From the NCBI RefSeq assembly GCF_001441165.1, contig NZ_CP013126.1, positions 3,315,551 to 3,379,550 on the forward strand: a stretch of 64,000 bases of DNA, read 5' to 3'. This document shows positions 1 to 7,692 of this stretch, piece after piece. The notes under the pieces were generated by a model. It had not been told where the DNA came from, did no database searches, and saw only the letters and a list, made by a program, of their open reading frames with translations. The stretch comes from Acidipropionibacterium acidipropionici. Its GTDB lineage: Bacteria > Actinomycetota > Actinomycetes > Propionibacteriales > Propionibacteriaceae. The position numbers and the translations under genes are program-made. Numbering within the stretch: position 1 is the first letter of the stretch; every line of letters begins with the position of its first letter.

Positions 1-774
1 GCCGCCATCGGTCTCCCCGTCGTCGGGGACGCCGGGGCGGATTCCCGCGGCCCGGAGGCGATCGGCCAGGGCGGCCTCTCGCGCCTGGCTGCGGGCCGCC
101 TCCCTGGCGGAGATCGCCGCCTGGGCGAGGTCGGCCGCCTCCTCGGCGGCCTCAGCCTTGGCCTCCTGCCGCTGCAGGGCCGCCTTCTGCCGGGCCGCGG
201 CCCGGCCGGCGCGGTCGGCACGGACCCGCTCCCGCCTGGCCTGCACCTCCTCCTGACGTGCGGCTGCCGCGGGCAGGTCGTGGTAGGGCAGGTCGGCGAG
301 TCCGCTGAGGGCCTCCATCACCTCGTCGGTGACGGCCCTGAGCACTGCCCGGCTGTGCGGGATGGAGGCGTGACGGCTGAAGTCCAGCGGGGCGCCGAGC
401 TGCAGGGCGCTCCGGTCCTCGGCCAGCAGAGCCGGCACGACCGGGGCACCGGCCTCCAGCGCCAGGTGCGCGACCTCGACGTCGCCCTTGTAGATCGCTC
501 GGCCCGGCGCCGTGCTGCCTTCCGGGAAGACGACGATGACGCGGCCGGCGCGCAGCGCCGCGAGGGCCCGGGATCGCGCGGAGGTGCCCCACGGCACCGC
601 CCTGGTCGGCGTCACCAGTCCCAGCCAGGGGCTGCGGACGGCGTGCAGTGCGGCGCGCACGACGACGGCGTCGTCATACCGGGTGTGGTGAACGGCGACC
701 ACGACCGGGCCGTCGGGAAGCGGTTCGCCGGTGAGGTCGACCTGTCCGCCTGTCCAACGAGGCAGCCGGCTCAT
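1..774 (-). CDS. PlsC-like acyltransferase, 3' end beyond window
   Basis: Reading frame of 258 codons on the minus strand that is still open at base 1, so the C-terminus is missing. The ATG at 774 overlaps the stop of the upstream acyltransferase gene in an ATGA, so the two are translationally coupled. An HX4D acyltransferase motif lies at about residues 30-35 (H30, D35) and the FPEGS glycerophosphate-binding motif at 83-87, as in the PlsC/LPLAT superfamily of 1-acylglycerol-3-phosphate and lysophospholipid acyltransferases. Unlike a normal PlsC, the region after about residue 175 is a long Ala/Arg/Glu-rich helical, probably coiled-coil tail. The protein is short upstream of HX4D and has no evident membrane segment. 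The inferred role is phospholipid or glycolipid acylation; the substrate is unknown. Confidence 0.8.
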   Translation of the reverse strand, partial: MSRLPRWTGGQVDLTGEPLPDGPVVVAVHHTRYDDAVVVRAALHAVRSPWLGLVTPTRAVPWGTSARSRALAALRAGRVIVVFPEGSTAPGRAIYKGDVEVAHLALEAGAPVVPALLAEDRSALQLGAPLDFSRHASIPHSRAVLRAVTDEVMEALSGLADLPYHDLPAAAARQEEVQARRERVRADRAGRAAARQKAALQRQEAKAEAAEEAADLAQAAISAREAARSQAREAALADRLRAAGIRPGVPDDGETDGG

Positions 775-1541
775 CGCTGTTCACCGGCTCTGTCCGTCTC
801 GCGCGGAGCCGGGGCGGGCGTGCCTCCGGGGCGGGGGCGTCGCCATCGGGAGAGGTCCTTGCCCTTGAGGTTGCCGTACTTGACGCGGAATCCGTAGACG
901 TCGACGTACTGCTGGCCGCCGAGTCGCTGGATGGCGTCCATCACCTCATTGGTGACCCATCTCAGGACGGCGACCTCGTCCTGGCGGCCGGCCAGTTCCG
1001 AGAAGTGGAGGGGTTCTCCGATGATGACGCCGGGATGCCTGACGGTCGGGATGCCGAACCTGCCCTTGACCGGCTCGGTACCGATCAGCGCCACCGGGAC
1101 GACGGGGACGTCGGCGTGCAGGGCCATGCGCGCGACCCCGGTCTTTCCCTTGTAGAGCTCGCCGTCGGCCGATCGGGTGCCTTCGGGGAAGATGCCGATC
1201 AGGCCCCCCTCGCCCAGCCGGGTCAGGACCGGGGCCATCCCCTCGACGCTCCGCTTGCCGCCGGAGCGGTCGAGCGGCACCTGGTCGACGGCTTTGAGGA
1301 ACCAAGCGACGATCTTGGACCACAGGCCGTGGTCTCCCTGGAAGAGTTCCTTCTTGGCGGGATAGGTCATCTGGCGGTCGAGCATCGCGGCGACGATGAT
1401 GGGATCCAGGACCGAGATGTGATTGCAGGCGACCACTGCGCCGCCCTCCCTCGGAAGATTCTCCTCACCGACGACCCATGGCCGCCACAGGGCCCTGACG
1501 CCGGGTCCGAACAGCCCGACCTTGAACACCTGGTACCACAT
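771..1541 (-). CDS. 1-acyl-sn-glycerol-3-phosphate acyltransferase family protein (PlsC)
   Basis: A 256-aa protein of the LPLAT/PlsC family, which transfers a fatty acyl group to lysophosphatidic acid or a related acceptor at the inner membrane face. The NHxSxxD catalytic block is at residues 40-46 (H41, D46), and FPEGTRS is present about 80 residues later. The frame is open further upstream, but the ATG at 1541 was chosen because a GGAAGG Shine-Dalgarno sequence lies about 8 nt before it and the protein then begins with the family-typical short aromatic N-terminus. It sits 84 bp downstream of the glucokinase gene on the same strand and overlaps the next acyltransferase gene by 4 bp. From memory it corresponds to the mycobacterial Rv2182c position. 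The exact acceptor cannot be read from the sequence. Confidence 0.88.
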   Translation of the reverse strand: MWYQVFKVGLFGPGVRALWRPWVVGEENLPREGGAVVACNHISVLDPIIVAAMLDRQMTYPAKKELFQGDHGLWSKIVAWFLKAVDQVPLDRSGGKRSVEGMAPVLTRLGEGGLIGIFPEGTRSADGELYKGKTGVARMALHADVPVVPVALIGTEPVKGRFGIPTVRHPGVIIGEPLHFSELAGRQDEVAVLRWVTNEVMDAIQRLGGQQYVDVYGFRVKYGNLKGKDLSRWRRPRPGGTPAPAPRETDRAGEQR

Positions 1542-1625
1542 GGGGCCCCCTTCCGGACCGCTGACATCCGCGCGGACCACTGTATCGGGCCTCGCCGGAA
1601 CGGGCCGGGCGGACGGGGCCACGAG

Positions 1626-2711
1626 TCACGGGCGAGGCTCTGAACCCTGCTCGACCGGAGCGCCGAAACCGCTCGTGAAGGTATGGAGGATCGGTCGCCT
1701 GCGGACGGTCCGCCTGGGATGACGCCGGCGCGGCCAGAATCCGCGGGCCGGGCCAGGGGGCTCGGCGATGGAGTGACGCGCCAGGTCGGCGGCGCCGATG
1801 AGCCCTGCGTCGGGGCCGAATCGGGCGTGCTCGATCTCGGCGAGGGGACGGAATCCCCGCCCGGTGAGGTTTCTGGCGAAGGCCGTCCGGGCCGGCCCGA
1901 GGAGGAGCTCCCCGGCCGCGCTGACACCTCCGCCGATGACGAAGAGGTCGGGGTCCAGTGCTGCGCCGAGCCCGGCCATGCCCTTGCCGAGCCAGGTGCC
2001 GACGTCCGCGATGAGTTCGATCGCGGTGGCATCGCCGTCGACGGCGGCAGCGGTGACGTCGGGGCCGATGAGCTGGTCGGGGTCCCGACCGGCGACGTGG
2101 TCGAGGAGACCCTGGGCGCGCGGAGATCCCTCGGCGATGAGGGCCTTGGCGTCGCGGACCAGGGAGTTGCCCGACGCGTACTGCTCCCAGCAGCCGCGGT
2201 TGCCGCAGGGGCACCAGTGGCCGTCAGGCACGACTGTCATATGTCCGAACTCTCCGGCCATCCCATAGCGGCCGCGGAACATCCGGCCGTTGATCACCAG
2301 GGCGCCGCCGATGCCGGTTCCCAGGGTGAGGCACACCATGACCCGGGACCCCTGCCCGGCGCCGAAGCGGTACTCGGCCCAGGCCGCCGCGTTGGCGTCG
2401 TTGTCGACGAGCACCGGGACGGAGATGCGGGTGGCCAGGCGGTCGCGAAGCGGCTCGTTGCGCCATGCCAGGTGCGGCGAGAACCTCACCAGCGCCTGCT
2501 CGGTGTCGACCCAGCCGGCCGCCCCGATGCCGACGGCGCCGACGCCCAGCCCCACGGACAGCTCGGCGACCGACTCGACGATGGCGTTCTCCACCGCCTC
2601 GGGGCTGTGCGAGGGGGTGGGGCGCTTGAGTCTGCGGAGGATCGTCCCCTGCTCATCGACCACACCGGCGGCCACTTTCGTGCCGCCGATGTCGATGCCG
2701 ACGCTGAGCAC
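1626..2711 (-). CDS. glk: ROK-family glucokinase with C-terminal extension
   Basis: A 361-aa ATP-dependent glucokinase of the ROK family, phosphorylating glucose to glucose-6-phosphate in the cytoplasm. The N-terminus carries the phosphate-binding DIGGTK motif at residues 6-11. The middle has LTLGTGIGGALV and the ROK zinc site GHWCPCGNRGCWEQ with three cysteines. Glucokinases of this family are usually about 315 aa and end near the ADLAR motif. Here about 47 Arg/Pro-rich residues follow it, which is unusual. The start is a GTG at 2711, 4 nt after the stop of the NlpC/P60 gene, so the genes are likely cotranscribed. A much longer frame is open upstream but overlaps the peptidase gene and is a shadow. 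Confidence 0.9.
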   Translation of the reverse strand: MLSVGIDIGGTKVAAGVVDEQGTILRRLKRPTPSHSPEAVENAIVESVAELSVGLGVGAVGIGAAGWVDTEQALVRFSPHLAWRNEPLRDRLATRISVPVLVDNDANAAAWAEYRFGAGQGSRVMVCLTLGTGIGGALVINGRMFRGRYGMAGEFGHMTVVPDGHWCPCGNRGCWEQYASGNSLVRDAKALIAEGSPRAQGLLDHVAGRDPDQLIGPDVTAAAVDGDATAIELIADVGTWLGKGMAGLGAALDPDLFVIGGGVSAAGELLLGPARTAFARNLTGRGFRPLAEIEHARFGPDAGLIGAADLARHSIAEPPGPARGFWPRRRHPRRTVRRRPILHTFTSGFGAPVEQGSEPRP

Positions 2712-2715
2712 CGGG

Positions 2716-3837
2716 TCAGCCGACGTGGCGTGCGCCGGTGATCGGCATCTCGCCGACCGAGGAGATCTTGATGCCGGCGCTCGGATTGGCGGCATGGACG
2801 ATCTGCCCGCCGCCGATGTACATGCCGACGTGGCTCGGGCCGGAGTAGTAGAAGACCAGGTCTCCGGGCTGAAGGTTGCTGGTGGAGACCGAGGTGCCGG
2901 CGCCGAACTGCTCCTGGGAGGTGCGCGGCAGGCTGACGCCGGCGGCGGCCCAGGCGGCCTGCATGAGGCCGGAGCAGTCGTAGCCGGTGGGGCCGGTACC
3001 GCCGTAGACGTAGGGGCCGCCGATCTTGGACTTCGCGAAGGCGATGGCGGTGGCGGCGCGCCCGGACGCCGAGGTGTTCGACGAGGAGCCCGAAGGGGAT
3101 GCGGGGGAGGCCGAGGTGTCGCTGCGGACCTCCGAACGGGAGTTCTGGGAGGCGGCGTTGGCGCGGGACTGCGCGGCCGCAGCCTGTTCGCGGGCCAGCT
3201 TCTGCTGCTCCTGGGCGGTGAGGGAGGCCAGCACCTTCTTGGCGTCGTCCTCCTTGGCCTTGGTCTTCTTGAGGAGCACGGCCTGGGAGTCGCGGCTGGC
3301 CTTGATGGTGGTCCGGTCGCTGGCGGCCTGCTTCTCCAGGGTCTGGAGGCGGGCCTGCTCGGACTGGAAGGACTGGAACCTGCTCTTGGTCCGGTCGGAG
3401 ACGTTCTGCATGGTGGTGAGCCGGGACAGGAACTGCCCGGCGTCACCGCTGGTCACCATCTGGGCGCTGAGGCTGATGTTGCCGTTCTGGTAGTCGTTGG
3501 CGGCCAGGGCGCTGAGGGTCTTGCGCATGGAGGCGACCTTGGCCCGCTGGGAGACCAGGTCCTTCTCGGCGGACTTGAGGCTCTTCTCGGCCTTGTCGAG
3601 GTTGGCCTGAGCGGTGGTGTACTGCGCATCGAGCTTGTGGCTCTGGGCCTCGATGGCGGCCAGCTCACTCTTGGCCTCGGAGACCGTGTCAGGCTCGGCG
3701 GCGGCCCTGGTCTGCCCGGCGACCAGCCCGGACACGACGATCGCGCTGCTCAGTGCCGTGGCCGCCAGACCCCGTCCGAGCCTGCGGCCCTTCTCGGCGC
3801 CGCGTGTCTTCGAGCCGGCCTGTCGATTCTGTGCCAC
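2716..3837 (-). CDS. Secreted coiled-coil NlpC/P60 peptidoglycan endopeptidase
   Basis: A 373-aa exported protein. A basic N-terminus is followed by a hydrophobic signal segment ending near an AxA site (about residue 47). Residues 50-230 are a long Lys/Ala/Glu/Gln-rich coiled coil like the CwlO/RipA regulatory arm. After a Ser/Ala-rich linker, the C-terminal 110 residues form an NlpC/P60 domain with the catalytic Cys in YDCSGLMQAAW, the catalytic His in SHVGMYIG and a third polar residue in VHAANP. Family members cleave the D-Glu-diamino-acid bond of peptidoglycan stems and help separate daughter cells. The GTG at 3837 is preferred because AAGGA precedes it by about 6 nt. The gene begins an operon with glucokinase and two acyltransferases. 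Confidence 0.92.
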   Translation of the reverse strand: MAQNRQAGSKTRGAEKGRRLGRGLAATALSSAIVVSGLVAGQTRAAAEPDTVSEAKSELAAIEAQSHKLDAQYTTAQANLDKAEKSLKSAEKDLVSQRAKVASMRKTLSALAANDYQNGNISLSAQMVTSGDAGQFLSRLTTMQNVSDRTKSRFQSFQSEQARLQTLEKQAASDRTTIKASRDSQAVLLKKTKAKEDDAKKVLASLTAQEQQKLAREQAAAAQSRANAASQNSRSEVRSDTSASPASPSGSSSNTSASGRAATAIAFAKSKIGGPYVYGGTGPTGYDCSGLMQAAWAAAGVSLPRTSQEQFGAGTSVSTSNLQPGDLVFYYSGPSHVGMYIGGGQIVHAANPSAGIKISSVGEMPITGARHVG

Positions 3838-3934
3838 GTTGTGTCCTTCGCGTCCTCGGCGGAACCCCTGGAAGGGCCTCACCAGTCGTCACGTCCATCG
3901 AGCCGTCGGGGAACCATCCCGTCTAGCTGAGAAA

Positions 3935-3963
3935 ATCTTAGATGATGCTCAGGAGAAAGGCAA
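3935..3963 (-). promoter_or_regulatory. Predicted promoter of the NlpC/P60 operon
   Basis: On the minus strand a TTGCCT hexamer (3963-3958) and a TAAGAT hexamer (3940-3935) are separated by exactly 17 bp. This matches the primary sigma factor -35/-10 layout. It lies about 98 bp upstream of the GTG at 3837, in an AT-richer stretch, and no other gene intervenes. Transcription start was not observed; this is pattern matching only. Confidence 0.5.
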
Positions 3964-4084
3964 ACGTCCCAAGAACTTCCCTTATTCCCTTGTCAGAGCC
4001 GGTTCACCAGCGGTACCGCAGCGCGGGAGGTGACGCCGCCCCCAGCTTTTCCTCAGATTCGTGAGAACTGTCGGTCATCATCCC

Positions 4085-4090
4085 TACCGT
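4085..4090 (+). promoter_or_regulatory. -10 box for leaderless nuclease transcript
   Basis: TACCGT lies 7 nt before the ATG at 4098, and there is no Shine-Dalgarno sequence. A transcript starting at the ATG would therefore be leaderless. No clear -35 is visible. This spacing argues for the ATG at 4098 over the in-frame GTG at 4089, which lies inside the -10 box. Confidence 0.4.
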
Positions 4091-4097
4091 GTCCTCC

Positions 4098-5903
4098 ATG
4101 ACCGCCCAGGATCTCCAGCCCTCCTTCGATGATCTCGGCACTCCGCTCTTCGACGTCACCTTCTGCGTCGTCGATCTGGAGACCACCGGGGGGTCGGGGG
4201 ACGATGAGATCACCGAGATCGGCGCCGTGAAGGTCCGCGGAGGCGAGGTGCTCGGCGAGCTGGCGACCCTCGTCCGCCCCGGAAGCCACATCCGCGGATC
4301 CGTGCAGATGCTCACCGGCATCACCGACGAGATGGTCGCAGACGCCCCGTCGATCGGCTCCGTACTGCCCAGCTGGCTGGAGTTCAGCCGCGGATGCGTG
4401 CTGGTGGCCCACAACGCGCGATTCGACATCGGCTTCCTGAGACGGGCCTGCGATGCCCACGACCGGCCCTGGCCCGGGAACACCGTCCTCGACACCCTCG
4501 CGCTGGCCCGCTCCTGCCTCGGCCGCGACGAGGTGCACGATCACAAACTGGGCACCCTGGCCCGATACTTCACGGCCACCACCTCGCCGTCCCACCGGGC
4601 CCTGGACGACGCCCGGGCCACCGTCGACGTCATGCACGGGATCATCGAGCGGGTCAGCGGCCTGGGCGTCACCACCCTCGAGGACCTCCTGGAGGTCACC
4701 CACAAGGTGGCCCCCGGCCGCCGCGCCCGCCGTACCTGGGCCGACTCCCTGCCCGAGAGCCCCGGCATCTACTGGTTCCAGGCGGACCGTCCCACCGCCG
4801 GCCAACCGCCCGAGGTGCTCTACGTCGGCACCTCGGTCAACGTCCGCCGCCGCGTGAGGCAGTACTTCACCGCCTCGGAGACCCGCCGCCGGATGGACGA
4901 GATGGTGAGGGTGGCCACCGGCGTCGACGCCCTGGCCTGCGCGACGACCCTGGAGGCCGGCGTGCGCGAACTGCGCATGATCGACGCCCACTCCCCCCGC
5001 TACAACCGCAGATCACGGCGGCAGAACGCGGTGAACTGGGTCTGCCTCACCGACGACCGGTACCCGCGGCTGTCGGTCGTCAGGTCGACCAGCCGCACCG
5101 ATCGCACCTACTGGGGCCCCTTCACCAACCGGCAGGAGGCCGCGGACGCCGGGAGCCTCATCGCCGAGTTCGCCGGCATCCGCCAGTGCTCCGGGACCCC
5201 CGCGAGCCACCCCCACGGCTGCCCCCTGGCCGAGATGGGGCGCTGCGTCGCGCCCTGTCTGACGGGAGGAGGGGACGACCCCTCCACGCTCGCTCAGGCG
5301 CTCGCTGCCTCCCCGACCGGGTCCAGTCCGCGACCGCCCTCCACCGACCCCTACAGAGGTGCCGTGGACCGGGCGCGCCAGGCCATGACCGTGGACGTCC
5401 GCCCCCTCATCGAGGCGGCGTCCACGCGGATCGCATCTCTGTCCCGCCAGGAGAGGTTCGAGGAGGCCGCCGCGCTCACGTCCAGAGCACGCTCCTGCCT
5501 GAGGGCGGGACGCCGACGGGCCAGGATCGCATCCTTGGCCGACTGCGCCGAGATCGTCGCGGCGCGCCCGGTGGATCGCACCTGGGAGATCCACATCGTC
5601 CGGCACGGGCGACTCGCGGCCGCCGCGCTCAGCCCCGCCGGGCAGAACCCGGTACCGACCATCGAGGCCGCCCGCGCCACCGCCGAGACGGCCACCGCCG
5701 CCGCACCCGGCATCCCCGCCTGCACCGCCGAGGAGGCCGAGCTGGTCGCGGAGTGGCTGGAGACCCCCGGCGTCCGGCTCGTCGACATCGACGGCAGCTG
5801 GGACTGGCCGGTGCACTGCGCTGCCGAGGACCGGGCCCTGTCCGACGCCGTCGCCCTGGCGTCCGGCAGGATCACCGATCAGGAGTGCGGACGCACCGCC
5901 TGA
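4098..5903 (+). CDS. DEDDh exonuclease / GIY-YIG endonuclease fusion (DnaQ-UvrC-like)
   Basis: A 601-aa two-domain nuclease. Residues about 15-185 are a DnaQ-type 3'-5' exonuclease with Exo I VDLETTG, Exo II NARFDIGFLR and Exo III HRALDDARAT, giving a complete DEDDh metal site. Residues about 215-305 are a UvrC/Cho-type GIY-YIG domain with GIYWF, LYVGTSVNVRRRV and the catalytic Glu in TLEAGVREL. The remainder is the UvrC-like C-terminal part with a cysteine cluster and a UVR-like helical pair. No UvrC-type RNase H domain motif is evident. The family is widespread in actinobacteria (Rv2191 in M. tuberculosis, from memory) and is presumed to act in DNA repair. The GTG at 4089 is an alternative start. 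Confidence 0.9.
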   Translation: MTAQDLQPSFDDLGTPLFDVTFCVVDLETTGGSGDDEITEIGAVKVRGGEVLGELATLVRPGSHIRGSVQMLTGITDEMVADAPSIGSVLPSWLEFSRGCVLVAHNARFDIGFLRRACDAHDRPWPGNTVLDTLALARSCLGRDEVHDHKLGTLARYFTATTSPSHRALDDARATVDVMHGIIERVSGLGVTTLEDLLEVTHKVAPGRRARRTWADSLPESPGIYWFQADRPTAGQPPEVLYVGTSVNVRRRVRQYFTASETRRRMDEMVRVATGVDALACATTLEAGVRELRMIDAHSPRYNRRSRRQNAVNWVCLTDDRYPRLSVVRSTSRTDRTYWGPFTNRQEAADAGSLIAEFAGIRQCSGTPASHPHGCPLAEMGRCVAPCLTGGGDDPSTLAQALAASPTGSSPRPPSTDPYRGAVDRARQAMTVDVRPLIEAASTRIASLSRQERFEEAAALTSRARSCLRAGRRRARIASLADCAEIVAARPVDRTWEIHIVRHGRLAAAALSPAGQNPVPTIEAARATAETATAAAPGIPACTAEEAELVAEWLETPGVRLVDIDGSWDWPVHCAAEDRALSDAVALASGRITDQECGRTA

Positions 5904-5908
5904 AGCCC

Positions 5909-5914
5909 TAATCT
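5909..5914 (+). promoter_or_regulatory. -10 box for leaderless AsnC-domain transcript
   Basis: TAATCT ends 6 nt before the ATG at 5921 and no Shine-Dalgarno sequence is present. It lies just after the stop of the upstream nuclease gene, so the small regulator gene can have its own leaderless transcript. Pattern-based inference. Confidence 0.4.
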
Positions 5915-5920
5915 GTTGGC

Positions 5921-6196
5921 ATGTTCAACGCCATCGTGCTCATCCAGGCCAGCTCCAACAGGATCCCGGAGGTGGCCCAGGAGGTTCTGGCCCTTCCCGG
6001 AGTGAGCGAGGTCTACTCCACCGCCGGACACATCGACCTCATCGCCATGGTCCGCGCCTCCACCATGGAGGAGGTCGCCGAGATCATCGCGGACCGGATC
6101 AACAAGGTCGAGGGAGTGGTCGACACCGACACCCACATCGCCCTGCGCACCTACTCCGAGCACGACCTGGAGGCGATGTTCTCAATCGGTGATTAG
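5921..6196 (+). CDS. Stand-alone Lrp/AsnC ligand-binding (RAM) domain protein
   Basis: A 91-aa protein consisting only of the C-terminal alpha-beta RAM domain of Lrp/AsnC regulators. The strand-helix pattern IVLIQASS...EVAQEVLALPGVSEVYSTAG...DLIAMVRA is typical, ending with the THIALRTYSEHDLE strand. There is no N-terminal helix-turn-helix, so it cannot bind DNA alone. Family knowledge suggests such proteins form small-molecule-binding dimers or octamers and may modulate full-length Lrp proteins. It lies 17 bp after the nuclease gene and converges on the rhomboid-like gene. The ATG lies 6 nt after a TAATCT box and has no ribosome-binding site. Confidence 0.88.
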   Translation: MFNAIVLIQASSNRIPEVAQEVLALPGVSEVYSTAGHIDLIAMVRASTMEEVAEIIADRINKVEGVVDTDTHIALRTYSEHDLEAMFSIGD

Positions 6197-6199
6197 AGG

Positions 6200-6252
6200 A
6201 GAGGGCAACCCCTCCACGCCGCTTCGCGTCCTCAACAGGGGGGACGACCCCC
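6200..6252. repeat. Two short GC-rich hairpins between convergent genes
   Basis: A gaggg/ccctc hairpin with a caac loop (6200-6213) is followed by a ggggg-acga-ccccc hairpin (6239-6252) in the gap between the converging regulator and rhomboid-like genes. The first shares the string gggcaacccctc with the hairpin near 18.2 kb. The second shares the ggggacgacccc core with the hairpin near 32.68 kb. No uridine tract follows. These may be terminators or members of a small palindromic repeat family. Confidence 0.4.
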
Positions 6253-6263
6253 AGCGGGTCTGG

Positions 6264-6908
6264 TCAGGTGAGCCAGGTGACGACGAGGGCCGCCAGGCAG
6301 ACCCCCGCGATGACGGCATAGGCGATCCGGCTGCGCCCCCTGGTGGCCCACCGGTTCCTGGCCCACACCCAACCGATCACGGCGCCGATGACGATCGCGC
6401 CGATATCGGCGGTCCAGTCCCTGGCGCCGGCGAGGATGCCCCAGATCACGAACAGCGTGATCAGGATGATGTCCCCGCGGATGTCCTGATGTTCCAGGTG
6501 CTTGATGACCGCCGTCGCCGCCAGGATGCCGAAGATTCCGCAGATGGCGCCGGAGAATGAGGCCGGTACCCCGGTCAGCGACAGGGCCGTGGCCCCGCCG
6601 AGCCCCGACAGAAGGTAGACCGCGGCGAAGTCGGCGGACCCCAGGATCGGCTCCAGGCTGCGGCCCACCAGGACCAGGAACACCCCGTTGATGATCCCCT
6701 GAAGGATCGATCCCGTGGTGAGGCCGTAGAGCAACGGCCGCCACACCTGGAAGTCGAAGACCGGACTCGAACCCGCCGCCAGCCAGGTGGCCAGCGGCAC
6801 CAAGTTCGACAGCACCGCCACCACGAGGGTCGCTGCGGCCAGCACGATCGATGCCGGGCTGTCACTGCGCCCGGGACGGATCGGATGCTCCGCCCACCGG
6901 TCCCCCAT
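6264..6908 (-). CDS. Rhomboid-family membrane protein, probably protease-dead
   Basis: A 214-aa integral membrane protein with about six hydrophobic segments. The rhomboid hallmarks WRPLLYGL, the L1-loop-like VGRSLEPILGS and YLLSGLGG are present, and the catalytic Ser is kept in SFSGAICGIFG. The TM2 HxxxN motif has Gln in place of His (ILQGIIN). The TM6 catalytic His (usually AHxGG) is replaced by Asp in TADIGAIVIG. The serine-histidine dyad therefore looks broken, as in iRhom/Derlin-like pseudoproteases. The ATG at 6908 was chosen because GGAGGT precedes it by about 9 nt. It sits 80 bp downstream of the cyclophilin gene on the same strand. The fold call is firm; lack of activity is inferred. 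Confidence 0.82.
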   Translation of the reverse strand: MGDRWAEHPIRPGRSDSPASIVLAAATLVVAVLSNLVPLATWLAAGSSPVFDFQVWRPLLYGLTTGSILQGIINGVFLVLVGRSLEPILGSADFAAVYLLSGLGGATALSLTGVPASFSGAICGIFGILAATAVIKHLEHQDIRGDIILITLFVIWGILAGARDWTADIGAIVIGAVIGWVWARNRWATRGRSRIAYAVIAGVCLAALVVTWLT

Positions 6909-6988
6909 GTTCTCCACCTCCTCATCGGCGGGCCCTGCCGGTGCACCGGCGACGTCGCCGTCGCTCAGGGTGCACCGCCAGGATCCCG

Positions 6989-7501
<513 letters not shown>

Positions 7502-7692
7502 GTGGCTGCCTTCCTGATCCGATGATGCCGTCCGGACCGTCCACGGGCCGGACATGCACCCCACAGTACCGACCGGCTCGAGGAACGTCGGCCATGTCCG
7601 TGCCGATCGCCGCTCCTTCCTGTCACAGCTTCCACCCCGCGGCTAACGTGGACTCTGCTTGATCACAAGCCACACCACAGCAGGAGGAACTC

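Noticed and set aside
4394-5911. 505-codon frame overlapping the fusion nuclease in another register
   Set aside because: Arg/Pro/Gly-rich out-of-frame reading of the same DNA; the nuclease frame carries all motifs.
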